64,000 bases of DNA, taken from assembly GCF_014191775.1 (NCBI RefSeq), contig NZ_JACHXA010000001.1, forward strand, positions 124,001-188,000. Direction: 5' to 3'. Each line of letters starts with the position of its first letter. Positions within the stretch are counted from its first letter, which is position 1. Position numbers and translations under genes: made by a program. Of this stretch, positions 1 to 9,446 are shown piece after piece. This stretch comes from Limibacillus halophilus. Its GTDB lineage: Bacteria; Pseudomonadota; Alphaproteobacteria; Kiloniellales; CECT-8803. The notes under the pieces are model-generated. The model had not been told where the DNA came from. It searched no databases and saw only the letters and a list, made by a program, of their open reading frames with translations.

Positions 1-2282
1 TAAATTGATGAATCATCCATGGTCAGAGTGAAGCTGCCGCCATTGGCGGTTGAGTATTTGCCCTGCGATTTGGCCGTTATATCGCCAGTAATCCCGCTGC
101 TGTAATAGCTGCCGATGAAAGAACCCTCGGTCAGAGTTACCGTCAGATTTCCACCCAGGCCGTTAGCATATTTTCCTTTTGCATAGCCGTAGGCCTTCGT
201 CTCAAGTCCTTTGCCATAAATCGAGTAGAGGCTGGATCCGCCCGAAAGGTTTACCGTGATGTCGCCGCCCTGTGCGGTTGCGGTGCCAAAGAATCCGTAA
301 GCGTAAGCAGCTCGCTCCAGGTACGCAGCGCTACCGAACACCGAATAGACAGAGGTCCCGTCCGCCAGATTCAGCGTAGCGCTGCCGCCGTTGGCATAGG
401 CGACCGGCCCGTAACTACCAAAGATTGGCGCGCGAGAACTGATCCCGCCGCCCTTAAAATCAACCTTCGCTACAGCCGACGGTCCGTACTTGCCGCCGAT
501 CGAGATGCCGTTGCCGTAATACCCTTCAACGTCCGCGCCACTCAGCGAGATCGTCACGTCCGAAGCTACTGCCGTAGCACTGGAGTATTCTGTGCTGCTT
601 GACCCACCGCCCGGTTCCTCGCGGGCAACCAACACGCCGCCGATAACGTTGACGGCGTAAGCGGAGTCTTGGACCGCGATGCCCGACTGCGATCCGTAAA
701 CAGCGCTATTAGTCAGTGAAACATCGATGGTGCCGCCGGCCGCGCTCGCGCTGGTGTAGAGGCCGTAATAGGCATACCCCTTGCTGATCGCGTAATTCTT
801 CGAATAAACGGAAATTCCATTGCCGTTATACCCGGTAGCCGTCGATTCGTTGGTGAGCGAGACCGATATATCGCCGCCCTGGGCGCTTGCATCGGCGTAG
901 TAACCCAGCGCAAGCCCTTTGGAGGCTGCCACGATGCCGTCATAGGCCCCCTTCACCTGGCTGCCGTCCAGCCCGATGGTTATGTTGCCGGTCGTGGCGT
1001 CGGCGTCGCTGCCGGAGGTGCCGTAATACTTGTCGACAATTCCGCCGCCCAAACTAAAAGCGAAGGCGCCACTGACTGCCCCGATTCCGACTCCGTCCGC
1101 ACCGCTTGCGTATGAATTGCTGAGATCGATCGAAATGTCCGTTCCGATTGCGGTCGCGCCGCCACCCTTGGAAAAGGCTGTCGCGCCACCCTTGCCATAT
1201 TTGCCGGCGATGATTCCACTGTCGAGCCCGTCAACCGAACTGCCGTTGGCAAGTGTGATGTCGATCGTACCGCCGTCCGCCATCGCATCGTTGCCAACGC
1301 CACCAGCCTTAGCGTAGGCGATGCTTTGCGCCGCAATACCATTATCCTCGGCACTGACGCTGCTCGCATCCAATCCGATCGAGATCATCCCGCCGTAACT
1401 GCCGGCGTAATTGTCGTCGTACTCACCGTACTTGGTTTTGGCCACACCGCCTGTGGTGACGAGGATGCCCGTTCCGCCGCCATTCTTGCCGGCGCCATAG
1501 AATTTGGTGTTGATGCTGCTGTTCTGGCTCAACTCGACACTGACCGTGCCGCCGTTAGCCGATGCGTCGTACAGACCCTTGGCATAGCCGATGCTCTTTA
1601 GGTTCAGGCCATTGCCGTAGCTATTGAGTTTGGTTTCAGAAAAATCGACGGTGATATCGCCTGCGGTTGCTTCGGTGGTGCTGCCCACACCAAAACCGAT
1701 GTACACACCGGTATCGACTTTCACGGCGTCTGCCGTGCTGTAGCCGCCAGGATAGTAATTGTTCGAGAGGTTCGACTTGCTGGCGCTCAGGGTGAAGGAG
1801 TCGCCCGTGTAGCTGCCCTTGGTGTATCCGACCCCGGCGCCGAGCTGAACATCCAGCACGTTGCCGTATTGTGCGGTTGCGCTGGCGTCGTTCAGGGTGA
1901 CGGTCGAGGAGCCGCTGTACGCGATGTCGCCGTCGCTGAAGCGGATGGCGTCATAGCTGCCCAGGCCATTCACTGAGCTACTGCTGTTGAGGGTCACATT
2001 GCTGGAGCCATTCAGGTCGATGCCGTCGTCCGCAGGTGCATCAATGGAGGCGCTGGGGGAAAGCACCACCGTGATGTTGCGCTCGTCGTCCGCCGCATAG
2101 ACACCCGTCACATCCGCATCAATGCAGGTGACGGTCTGACCCTCTGTCGGGAGGCTGATGTCACAGGCCGCAGAAGCCGGGTTTACCTGGGCTGTCCAGA
2201 GCGCCAACGCACCGGCGGTTACACCGACCAGCGCAGTTGAAGACAGCAAATACCCGGATAAAAATTGCGACCGTGCGGACAT
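1..2282 (-). CDS. secreted Gly/Ser/Tyr-rich repeat protein, adhesin or autotransporter-like passenger (5' part only)
   Basis: An uninterrupted reading frame of 760 codons starts at ATG 2282 behind GAGGGGGAG, seven bases upstream, and runs off the left edge. Residues 1 to about 39 look like a long signal peptide: basic start, hydrophobic core, then NPASA-A. Two cysteines follow at about 40 and 53. The rest is low-complexity sequence in about eleven degenerate repeats of 45-65 residues. Each has a strand-like motif such as GGTIDITLANGSSV, then a turn with GNGI or DSGI, then Ala/Tyr/Lys-rich stretches. This is typical of beta-helical passengers of type V secreted proteins. No beta-barrel is visible because the 3' end lies outside the window, so the secretion route is inference. 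A function in attachment or surface structure is only a guess. Confidence 0.8.
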   Translation of the reverse strand, partial: MSARSQFLSGYLLSSTALVGVTAGALALWTAQVNPASAACDISLPTEGQTVTCIDADVTGVYAADDERNITVVLSPSASIDAPADDGIDLNGSSNVTLNSSSSVNGLGSYDAIRFSDGDIAYSGSSTVTLNDASATAQYGNVLDVQLGAGVGYTKGSYTGDSFTLSASKSNLSNNYYPGGYSTADAVKVDTGVYIGFGVGSTTEATAGDITVDFSETKLNSYGNGLNLKSIGYAKGLYDASANGGTVSVELSQNSSINTKFYGAGKNGGGTGILVTTGGVAKTKYGEYDDNYAGSYGGMISIGLDASSVSAEDNGIAAQSIAYAKAGGVGNDAMADGGTIDITLANGSSVDGLDSGIIAGKYGKGGATAFSKGGGATAIGTDISIDLSNSYASGADGVGIGAVSGAFAFSLGGGIVDKYYGTSGSDADATTGNITIGLDGSQVKGAYDGIVAASKGLALGYYADASAQGGDISVSLTNESTATGYNGNGISVYSKNYAISKGYAYYGLYTSASAAGGTIDVSLTNSAVYGSQSGIAVQDSAYAVNVIGGVLVAREEPGGGSSSTEYSSATAVASDVTISLSGADVEGYYGNGISIGGKYGPSAVAKVDFKGGGISSRAPIFGSYGPVAYANGGSATLNLADGTSVYSVFGSAAYLERAAYAYGFFGTATAQGGDITVNLSGGSSLYSIYGKGLETKAYGYAKGKYANGLGGNLTVTLTEGSFIGSYYSSGITGDITAKSQGKYSTANGGSFTLTMDDSSI

Positions 2283-2728
2283 GACAAACTCCCCCTCAAT
2301 AAAATGGCTGCGTCCTGCTTAATGAAAATTTACATTCAGAGCAACCACTTGCTTGCCAATTTTGACCGCTTTATGGAATTAAATTCTGTATCGATTGATC
2401 TATCCGAAGCGTTGTTTCAATTTTGCCCCGGATTCGTTGTAAAACATGCGCAAAGCCCTATGTTTGAATTTCTAAGTCAATGTTGCGGTGTTATTCAGGG
2501 CAACTTAATGGTTTTATTGTAAATTCTGCCTTACTTTCGTGCCTGTACTTCATGCAACTAGCCCGGATTCTGTGCTTATAAAACCGATAACCTTGCCGAG
2601 GAATTTTATTGGCTCTAACTAGAGGTGATGCTGGAGTGTCGTCAGGCTTTGGCCCAACCAAAGGTCTAGGCTTTAATGCGGCGTGGTTTTGCGGCGTTAA
2701 CGATGACGACAAAGAGGGAGCGTCGGGT
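2283..2728. other. divergent intergenic region, AT-rich
   Basis: These 446 bases separate the divergent repeat-protein gene and the ATP-grasp gene and must carry both promoters. The part from about 2320 to 2530 is clearly more AT-rich than its surroundings. I see no clear promoter boxes, inverted repeats or convincing small gene. The 85-codon frame at 2265-2522 has no recognisable content. Confidence 0.5.
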
Positions 2729-4411
2729 ATGGGGGATAAGCAAGTTCTGGGGTTACCTGTCCAGAACATCGAGAAGTTCGCGGCCGCTAAGGGACTGGTG
2801 GCCGCGCGTAAAGCCCTTTCCGAGAAGTTGAATGAAGCCAATCTTACCGCCGATAGGCGGTTGGCCTTACTCCGCAAGCTGTTTCAATCGGCTCAGGACC
2901 TGGGTTGCTCGCACACAACCGTGTTGATCGGCAGAATCCTCCTTGCCGCCAAGCGCGATGAGGCGAGCATTTATCGCGCAATCGGCATCGCCCATCTCAA
3001 GCTCGGCCACAACAAGCGGGCGGTTGCGGCCCTGGGGGCCGCTTATCAGCACGGTCGCCTGCCGGACGTTCTGGTGGAGTTCGGCGCCGCCCTGAAAGCT
3101 ATTGGTGGAAGCTCGTGGCCGGTTGAACAGATAGACAACGCGCTTGGGTTGAAACCAGGCGTCTGGCCACGTGCCATGGCGCTTCCTTTAACCTTAACCT
3201 ACCTCGGTCGCGGCCAAGAAGCGGTCGACCATGTGGCAACCGCGACCAAGGCGGGCTGCGCGTGGCCGCAGTTCGATGCGGCTGCCGCATGGGTTCTCGC
3301 CAAGCACCGCCTCCCCAAAGGCGTTGAGCACCTTGAAAAACTGATGGATCAACATCCCCTCTGGCCCTTGAAGCGCACAAGACCAAGGATGACCCAAGCA
3401 CTGGTGATGGCAAATCGGCCGCGCCAGAGTGTGCACGTCGGCAAGCAGTATACGATCCAGCAGATCTTTGGCGGCGCGAATTTCGCGGCTCTTGTTCCGG
3501 GCAGAAAGCTGGCGATCAACTACGGTCTGATCGAATCGCTCCACGACAAACCCGACCTGCTCCGTGATAGAAAAATAGAAGTCGTTCTGGGCAACGCCAT
3601 GGCGGAAGTGGATGAAGATATCGCCCGCCAGGCAAAAGAGCTTTGCGATCAGGTCGGCATTCCTTTGGTCAATGCCCCGGCATCGGTTCGCAACCTGCGC
3701 CGGGACGCCAACTACCGGCGCCTGAAGGACCGCAGCGATCTGTTGTTTCCAAAAACATTACGTTATAACATTGCTGATGCTGATTTAAAGGCCTTGAAGA
3801 CGAAAATCCTATCGGACTTCGCTTTCCCGCTGCTCGTTCGCCCCACCACATCGCAGTATGGCGGCGGCATGCACCTATGCGAGGGTAACGAGGCGCTGGA
3901 CCAGGCCCTTGCAACGCTGGCAAAGCGCAGGATCTCACCGGAGATTTTCGCGATCGAGTTCCACAATGCCCAGAGGAACGAAAAGGGGCACTACAAGGTA
4001 TACCGTTGCGCCTGGATCGATGGGGAGCTGCTTCCGGTCAACTGCTTCTTCAACAGCCATTGGAACACTCACGGCGAGAATGATCAGCAACGCTCGAGCC
4101 AGCTACGCGCCAGCACCTTGATCAACGATCCGGCATTCCATGCGGAGGAAGCCGCCTTCATGGCCGATGTCCGCGGCTATCTGGGCCAGGCAAATAGCGA
4201 TGCGCTGATGGCCGCCTGCGAGGGTGTCGGCGTCGATATCTGCGGTATTGACTTCGGCTTGACCGAGGACGGACGCCCGTTGATCTTCGAGATCAATCCC
4301 AACATGCTGCTCTGGTGGTACCGGGTCGGGTTTCCGCACTTCTGGCCCGCAGCAGACCGCACAATCGAAGCGATTGAGGGTCTGCTGCTCCGACGAGCTG
4401 CGCGCGCCTGA
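2729..4411 (+). CDS. helical-repeat (TPR-like) protein with C-terminal ATP-grasp domain
   Basis: A 560-residue protein. The frame is open back to 2609, but ATG 2729 follows AGAGGGAG closely, and the upstream 40 codons look non-coding. Residues about 20-200 contain helix pairs of TPR type. Residues about 340-555 form an ATP-grasp fold: a central segment with LVRPTTSQYGGGM near residue 370 and the metal-binding EINPNMLLWW near 520, as in RimK/glutathione-synthetase-like ligases. Such enzymes form an amide or similar bond through an acyl phosphate. The substrate cannot be read from sequence. It is transcribed away from the secreted repeat protein, so a shared function is possible but unproven. 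Confidence 0.75.
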   Translation: MGDKQVLGLPVQNIEKFAAAKGLVAARKALSEKLNEANLTADRRLALLRKLFQSAQDLGCSHTTVLIGRILLAAKRDEASIYRAIGIAHLKLGHNKRAVAALGAAYQHGRLPDVLVEFGAALKAIGGSSWPVEQIDNALGLKPGVWPRAMALPLTLTYLGRGQEAVDHVATATKAGCAWPQFDAAAAWVLAKHRLPKGVEHLEKLMDQHPLWPLKRTRPRMTQALVMANRPRQSVHVGKQYTIQQIFGGANFAALVPGRKLAINYGLIESLHDKPDLLRDRKIEVVLGNAMAEVDEDIARQAKELCDQVGIPLVNAPASVRNLRRDANYRRLKDRSDLLFPKTLRYNIADADLKALKTKILSDFAFPLLVRPTTSQYGGGMHLCEGNEALDQALATLAKRRISPEIFAIEFHNAQRNEKGHYKVYRCAWIDGELLPVNCFFNSHWNTHGENDQQRSSQLRASTLINDPAFHAEEAAFMADVRGYLGQANSDALMAACEGVGVDICGIDFGLTEDGRPLIFEINPNMLLWWYRVGFPHFWPAADRTIEAIEGLLLRRAARA

Positions 4412-4414
4412 TAG

Positions 4415-4432
4415 CCGGCACCCGCCTGCCGG
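4415..4432. terminator. short hairpin between convergent genes
   Basis: CCGGCA and TGCCGG form a 6-bp stem with a 6-base loop just after the ATP-grasp stop codon and before the convergent TAXI gene. There is no T-run on either side, so a terminator role is tentative. Confidence 0.3.
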
Positions 4433-4443
4433 TGTTGTAGCCG

Positions 4444-5427
4444 TTACATCAAACCCGCTTCCTTGAAAGCCGCAATGCTGCCTGGGTGAAAGGGGATGGA
4501 ACGCTGCCGCAGCAACATCGGCCGGTCCAGTCCCAGCATCGCCTTATGCACATCCCGCAGGGAATCAATATGTTCGATCAAGGCCGCCGTGATCGCCTTG
4601 GCCGTCACGTCATCCATTGAGGCATCCGCGGCGATCATCGCAGCCAGCGCCAAGGTCGGCGTATCCTTGTCCAACCAGTCATAGGCACTGGCCGGGATGG
4701 TTACCGATCCGATCCCCATCTTTTCGCCGACGGAGCCGATCACCGAGGCGGAGGGCGCCAGCAGGATAAGCTCACGCGCGCTGGCAACCTCCAGAATGGA
4801 AGAGTGCCCAACAAAGGGCGCATTCATGGCCATGTCCGCCTGACCATTGCGCAGAAGCTCGGCCGATTCACGGGACCCGGCAATCATAACCCGCCCGCCC
4901 CAAGATTCGATGTCTTCCGGCGCAATGCCATAGGCCTGCAAGACGTTGACGGCCAGATCGTGTGTAATGTTGCCCGGTTTGTTGAGCACCAGGCGCAACG
5001 GCGGGCGTTTGGCCTTCAAGTCCTCAAAAGAGGTGATCCCGTGTTCTTCCGCGAAAGCCTTCACGAGAATCGGTTGCAACGCCGAAAAATCATAGAGTAC
5101 CGCCAAGGCGCGCAGGTGCTCCGAGGGCTTACTGAACGGGGCCGCTCCTTCAACCGCCTTTCGCGCCTCCGCGTCATGCAGAATTGCGATGTCCACCTTC
5201 TCATCCGCCAGCAATGAAACATTCGCATAGCCGCCGCCGGAAGTCTGGTAGGTCACCGTCGAACCCGGATATGCGGTTTTCATGGCGTTGTCGACGCCGA
5301 CACCGATCAAGGACCAAAGCCCCCCCGCACTGGCGCCCGCCAAGACAAGGTTGTAGCTGACAGCCGCACTCCCGAGTGCCGGGATCATGGCTACCAAAGC
5401 TGCCATTATGAAAACCCTACGTCTCAT
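4444..5427 (-). CDS. TAXI family TRAP transporter solute-binding protein
   Basis: A 327-residue periplasmic binding protein with a clear signal peptide (MRRRVFIMAALVAMIPALGSA). The mature part begins with the family hallmark LAGASAGGLWSLIGVGV and then YQTSGGGYANV, typical of TAXI (TRAP-associated extracytoplasmic immunogenic) receptors. It should capture a solute and deliver it to the membrane subunit encoded 65 bases upstream in the same direction. TAXI receptors are usually paired with fused TRAP permeases, as here. The ligand is unknown; small carboxylates and amino acids are known ligands of the family. Confidence 0.9.
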   Translation of the reverse strand: MRRRVFIMAALVAMIPALGSAAVSYNLVLAGASAGGLWSLIGVGVDNAMKTAYPGSTVTYQTSGGGYANVSLLADEKVDIAILHDAEARKAVEGAAPFSKPSEHLRALAVLYDFSALQPILVKAFAEEHGITSFEDLKAKRPPLRLVLNKPGNITHDLAVNVLQAYGIAPEDIESWGGRVMIAGSRESAELLRNGQADMAMNAPFVGHSSILEVASARELILLAPSASVIGSVGEKMGIGSVTIPASAYDWLDKDTPTLALAAMIAADASMDDVTAKAITAALIEHIDSLRDVHKAMLGLDRPMLLRQRSIPFHPGSIAAFKEAGLM

Positions 5428-5492
5428 CTACTCTCTCCCCTCCAAAAACCGCTCCAGTCCCCTCACGGAGACCCCCATTGTGAAAAATGGCA

Positions 5493-7313
5493 TTACAGGA
5501 CAAGAAGCAGCAACCCTGCCGCAATAAAGCAACAGGCCTGTTGCCATCGCAGCAAAGGCTTGGCCGCATAGCCCTCCACGGCCATCGCCAGCAATCCGAC
5601 TACGCACAGACTGATCGTCACCGCGACCAGACTGTCCTGTAGGGTTGTCCGAAGCAACAAGCCGGGCAGTAACACGAACAAGAACGGGATCACGTAAGCC
5701 GAGATAGCCAGACGAACGGCGCCGCCAGCTATGCCGAATGGCCGCACACCGGCAATCGAGGCAGCGGCAAACGCGGCAACCGCGATGGGCGGCGTCATGG
5801 CCGACATGACCGCGAAGTATAGCAAGAAGAGGTGCCCGGCCAGCTCGCCGATCGCCAGCTGCGCAAGCACGGGACCCGCGACCGCGGCGGCCAGAAGATA
5901 GGCGCTGGGAACCGGCATACCCATGCCCAGTAACAAGGTGATGACGGCGCTGGCAGCCAGCGCGATCAGAAGTGAGTCGCCGTGAAACTGTAAGACCATG
6001 CCCGATAATTTGGCTGCGAGGCCGGTAATGGTCAGTCCACCAACAATCAGGCCGGCCGCCGCGCAGGCACCCGCCACTGGCGCGGCGCGGCGCACCGCCT
6101 CACCCGGAATTTCAGCAAGAACCCGCAACCAGGACGACCATCCCACCATGCGAATTCCCACGAGTAGCAAAATTACCGACGCTCCTGCGCCCGCCAAAGC
6201 AGGGGTGTAACCTGAAAGCAGCAGCCAGGTAATGGCTAGCATTGGGAATAGTAGGGGCCAGCCGCGACGCAGGGTGCCGACCAAACCCGGCAGCTCATCC
6301 GGTGACAACCGGGGCAGATCGAGTTTGATCGCGCGCAGATGGAGTTGAAAATAAACCGCGCCATAGTAGAGAAGCGCGGGGACAGCCGCCGCCACTACGA
6401 TCTCGACGTACGAGATGCCCGTGATCTCGGCCATCAGAAACGCCGCCGATCCCATCACCGGCGGAAGCAAGCCGCCGCCGGTGGAGCCAGCCACCTCCAC
6501 CGCGCCGGCCAGCCTTGCGGGATAGCCTCGACGCATCATCTCCGGGATCGTGATCGAGCCGGTGGTCACCACATCCGATGTGGGGCTTCCCGATACCGTG
6601 CCGAACAACCCGGAGGCTATGACCGAAACCTTGGCCAACCCTCCCTTTCCGCGACCGGCGACCATGGCGGCAAGATCGCAAAAAAACTCGCCACCGCGCG
6701 CCCGGCTGAAAAGCAGGCCGAAAAAAATCAGCGCAAAGACGTAACTGGTAGCCACCCGCAGGGGCGCACCGAAGAGTCCATCGGTTGTGAAGACCGTAAG
6801 GTCCAACCAATCGCTGTAGGAAATAACGCCGTGATTGAACGGCGGCGCCAGATGATGCCCAAACACGTTGTAGAGGATCAGAACCAGGCAGAGCAGGACC
6901 AGAACCGGACCCACCGTGCGCCGGGTTACCTCAAGGGCCAACCCCACGACGAGACTGCCCGCCAGGACCTCGATCCGCGAGAGTGGATCCAACAAATTGA
7001 TACGGTATATGAAGCTGTCGGCAGTCCCGGCAAAGTAGAGACCAACAAGCAAGCTGGAAGTCGCCAGTGACCAATCCAGGGCGCTGGGTTGGTCCGGATC
7101 AGAACGGCTGGTTGCGCCGACGCTCAAAAACACCACGACCATGATTAGGGTGAAGAACACGATGGTCGCAACCAGAGGATCGCTTCGCGCCATTAGTACC
7201 GCATGAACAACCCAGGCGACCGTGGCCCAGCCCATCAGATGCACAACGACCGCCGGGAAGTTCCGCAATTGACGTTGGGGTCCCGGTTGGGGGAGCAGAA
7301 ATTCAAGAATCAT
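5493..7313 (-). CDS. TRAP transporter permease, fused small and large (DctQ-DctM) subunits
   Basis: A hydrophobic protein of about 606 residues with an N-terminal group of about four membrane helices followed by the large DctM-type domain. It contains FGTVSGSPTSDVVTTGSIT and GGLLPPVMGSAAFLMAEITG, hallmarks of fused 4TM/12TM TRAP permeases. Uptake is Na+- or H+-driven. ATG 7313 follows GGGGTGGCA; a GTG two codons earlier (7319) is the alternative. It lies first in a two-gene operon with the TAXI receptor and is divergent from the TauD-like dioxygenase across about 220 bases. Confidence 0.9.
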   Translation of the reverse strand: MILEFLLPQPGPQRQLRNFPAVVVHLMGWATVAWVVHAVLMARSDPLVATIVFFTLIMVVVFLSVGATSRSDPDQPSALDWSLATSSLLVGLYFAGTADSFIYRINLLDPLSRIEVLAGSLVVGLALEVTRRTVGPVLVLLCLVLILYNVFGHHLAPPFNHGVISYSDWLDLTVFTTDGLFGAPLRVATSYVFALIFFGLLFSRARGGEFFCDLAAMVAGRGKGGLAKVSVIASGLFGTVSGSPTSDVVTTGSITIPEMMRRGYPARLAGAVEVAGSTGGGLLPPVMGSAAFLMAEITGISYVEIVVAAAVPALLYYGAVYFQLHLRAIKLDLPRLSPDELPGLVGTLRRGWPLLFPMLAITWLLLSGYTPALAGAGASVILLLVGIRMVGWSSWLRVLAEIPGEAVRRAAPVAGACAAAGLIVGGLTITGLAAKLSGMVLQFHGDSLLIALAASAVITLLLGMGMPVPSAYLLAAAVAGPVLAQLAIGELAGHLFLLYFAVMSAMTPPIAVAAFAAASIAGVRPFGIAGGAVRLAISAYVIPFLFVLLPGLLLRTTLQDSLVAVTISLCVVGLLAMAVEGYAAKPLLRWQQACCFIAAGLLLLVL

Positions 7314-7535
7314 TGCCACCCCAACATACCTTCGGCCACCCCATCGCTTCGTTTGTTCCCGTGTTCGCTAAAGAACGTAACATTTTATCAAAATAAAAAA
7401 GAGTGTTATGGACCAAGAGGAAACCCGCCACTTTTAGATTGCTGCACCACAACGGTTGGTTCTCAGTTTGGGTCGGGCAAAGGAGCGGTTTTGACGGAAG
7501 CCTTGGGGAAGGGTTTGCTTGATGACGGCAAGGGT

Positions 7536-8429
7536 ATGACGGGTTTGTCCCAGTCAGTTGGGCCGCTAGCACTACGCCGGCTGTCGCCGACGCTTGGACT
7601 GGAAATCACCGGGCAGGCGCTTAACGAGGCCGTCCGTTCCCTTTCGACAGAAACACTGAATGCCCTCCTTGCCGAGCATGGATTCCTTCTCTTCCCCGGC
7701 CAAACGCTTGACGAGGCGACACAAGCAGCTTTTGCCGCCTGCCTGGGAAAGGTTCGCAGCGAGGGTGCGACACCGCGCATTCGCTATGTCAGCAACCGCC
7801 CGGTTGACGATGCCGTCGCGATTCTACCGAAGGGTGCGATGGATTTGCATGTTGATCAGTGTTTCGCCGAGCACCCCAACAAGGCGACGCTACTTTATGG
7901 TTTGGAGATTCCTTCCAAGGGCGGCGCTACGCGGTTTGCCGATGCCGTTGCCGCCTATGCGGCATTACCGCGAGGGACTCAGGCGTTGTTATCGGGTCTT
8001 GATGTGCTTCAAGCTTATGGCGGCAGTGAAACGACCCGCACGGCGACTCTGGACGCCAATACCGCTACATGGCGTCATCCCAGCGTGATCAAACACCCTG
8101 TCAGCGGCCATGCGTTGCTGTTCGTCAACCGCTTGATGACCCGCACCTTGGTCGGTTTGCCGGAAGAAGAAAGCAATGCCTTATTGGCAGAGCTTTTTTC
8201 CCATTTGGAGCAACCGCGCTTTCGCTACGATCACCAATGGCGGCAAGGCGACCTTCTGGTGTGGGACAATCTGCGCCTACAGCACGGACGGGCCGAGTTC
8301 GAAACTTCCCAGTCACGCGTATTACGTCGTTTGACGATTGAAGGCGGCAAAGTCGAACGCTTCGTTCAGGTCCCTGGTGATCAGACCCCCGGTGAATTGA
8401 CCGACGTCAGCCAACAACCCCAATCCTGA
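7536..8429 (+). CDS. TauD/TfdA-family 2-oxoglutarate-dependent dioxygenase
   Basis: About 297 residues from ATG 7536. The frame is open far upstream, but homology begins only at LSPTLGLEITGQAL. The iron ligands are visible as HVD (in MDLHVDQCF) and a distal His in LRLQHGRAEF. The 2-oxoglutarate-binding Arg lies in RVLRRLTIEG, and the WRQGDLLVWDN strand is typical of the family. Such enzymes hydroxylate small organic acids or sulfonates using O2 and 2-oxoglutarate. The start is uncertain because the AAGGG sits very close to the ATG; TTG starts upstream are possible. The 3' end overlaps the convergent aminotransferase gene by 49 bases. The divergent TRAP transporter might import its substrate. 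Confidence 0.85.
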   Translation: MTGLSQSVGPLALRRLSPTLGLEITGQALNEAVRSLSTETLNALLAEHGFLLFPGQTLDEATQAAFAACLGKVRSEGATPRIRYVSNRPVDDAVAILPKGAMDLHVDQCFAEHPNKATLLYGLEIPSKGGATRFADAVAAYAALPRGTQALLSGLDVLQAYGGSETTRTATLDANTATWRHPSVIKHPVSGHALLFVNRLMTRTLVGLPEEESNALLAELFSHLEQPRFRYDHQWRQGDLLVWDNLRLQHGRAEFETSQSRVLRRLTIEGGKVERFVQVPGDQTPGELTDVSQQPQS

Positions 8430-9331
8430 ACGGCGCCGCGGCAAACGTCACCGTAGCGATCCGCCAGCAACCTCGTCACCGGACCCGGCGCGCCTGCCGA
8501 GAGTGGTTTTCCGTCAAGACTGCTGATGGGCTCGATACCCGCGCCGGTACTGCTGAAAAAAGCTTCGTCGGCCGTGCACAACGTCGCGACGTCGACCGGG
8601 CGCTCTTCGCAGGCTAAATTCAGGTCCCTCGCCGCGATGGACAGCAAGCTGTCGCGGGTGATGCCGTCAAGGATGTCGCTCTCCAGATCGGGCGTCACCA
8701 AACGACCTTCCCGGATCAGGAAGAGATTGGCGACCGGCCCTTCGGCGACATTGCCTGCCGCGTTCAACATCACCGCACCGTCGAAGCCAGACTCGCGGGC
8801 CGTGAGAAGAGCCAGGCGGCTATTATGATAGTTGGGAGCGCACTTGATAAGCGGCGGCATGACTTGGCGCGAGATACGGACCCAAGGGCTCAGGTGGCAG
8901 CGCCGCACCCGGGAACCGAGGTCGGGTTCGGGACGGCGGGCAGCGACGATGGCGATCGCTACCGGACTGTCATCAAGAAGGCGCCCATGCTCGCCGGACA
9001 AGAGGGCCGTGATCCGCAGATGGCAGTCCTCGTTTCCACCAAGCGCCTGGGCTGCCTCGACCAACCATCGCGACATCTGCGATTCCGGTGGCAATGGCGG
9101 AAAGCGCATCATCTCCGCCGAGCGAGCAAGGCGTTTCAGATGGTCACCAACCCGAAACAGCGCGATGCCCTCCGATCCGGCGGCCGTTTGTCGGTAGCCA
9201 CGCAACGTCTCGAAGACCGACAGACCGAAGGCGACCGCCGGCGAGGAGATCGCAACAGAAGCGGCGCCCGGCTGCTCAATGCGACCGTTTAGGGAGACAA
9301 CCGTCTGCTCCACTACGCCCTTCTCTTTCAT
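8381..9331 (-). CDS. class IV aminotransferase (IlvE/Dat/PabC family)
   Basis: A PLP-fold IV enzyme of 316 residues. ATG 9331 has AGGGG five bases upstream; an in-frame ATG at 9352 would place this ribosome site inside the gene. Recognisable parts are FGLSVFETLRGY, the segment IKCAPNYHNSRLAL carrying the PLP-lysine region, and the phosphate-binding loop NVAEGPVANLFLI with SDILDGITRDSLL. The family includes branched-chain aminotransferase, D-amino-acid aminotransferase and aminodeoxychorismate lyase. Exact specificity cannot be read from sequence. The gene is convergent with the dioxygenase and overlaps its 3' end. Confidence 0.85.
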   Translation of the reverse strand: MKEKGVVEQTVVSLNGRIEQPGAASVAISSPAVAFGLSVFETLRGYRQTAAGSEGIALFRVGDHLKRLARSAEMMRFPPLPPESQMSRWLVEAAQALGGNEDCHLRITALLSGEHGRLLDDSPVAIAIVAARRPEPDLGSRVRRCHLSPWVRISRQVMPPLIKCAPNYHNSRLALLTARESGFDGAVMLNAAGNVAEGPVANLFLIREGRLVTPDLESDILDGITRDSLLSIAARDLNLACEERPVDVATLCTADEAFFSSTGAGIEPISSLDGKPLSAGAPGPVTRLLADRYGDVCRGAVQDWGCWLTSVNSPGV

Positions 9332-9411
9332 GCGTCCCCTGCCTCCTGCCATCCAACTGCGACCCGACTCAACATAGCAAATCCGACTGAAAAGGCCGAT
9401 GAGGAGGCATC

Positions 9412-9434
9412 AAAAAAGCCGCCCGGAGGCGGCT
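9412..9434 (-). terminator. rho-independent terminator of tRNA-Gly
   Basis: On the minus strand a perfect AGCCGCC/GGCGGCT stem with a four-base loop is followed directly by TTTTTT, thirteen bases after the tRNA 3' end. Confidence 0.9.
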
Positions 9435-9446
9435 CATTTGGGAAAC

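Noticed and set aside
713-1601. Several frames of 75-130 codons on both strands inside the secreted repeat gene
   Set aside because: They are by-products of the biased repeat DNA; the full-length frame from 2282 explains the region.
2265-2522. Plus-strand frame of 85 codons in the divergent intergenic region
   Set aside because: It begins inside the secreted-protein gene, has no ribosome site and no recognisable features.
6339-7070. Plus-strand frame of 243 codons inside the TRAP permease gene
   Set aside because: It has His/Arg/Gln-rich shadow composition opposite a clear membrane protein.
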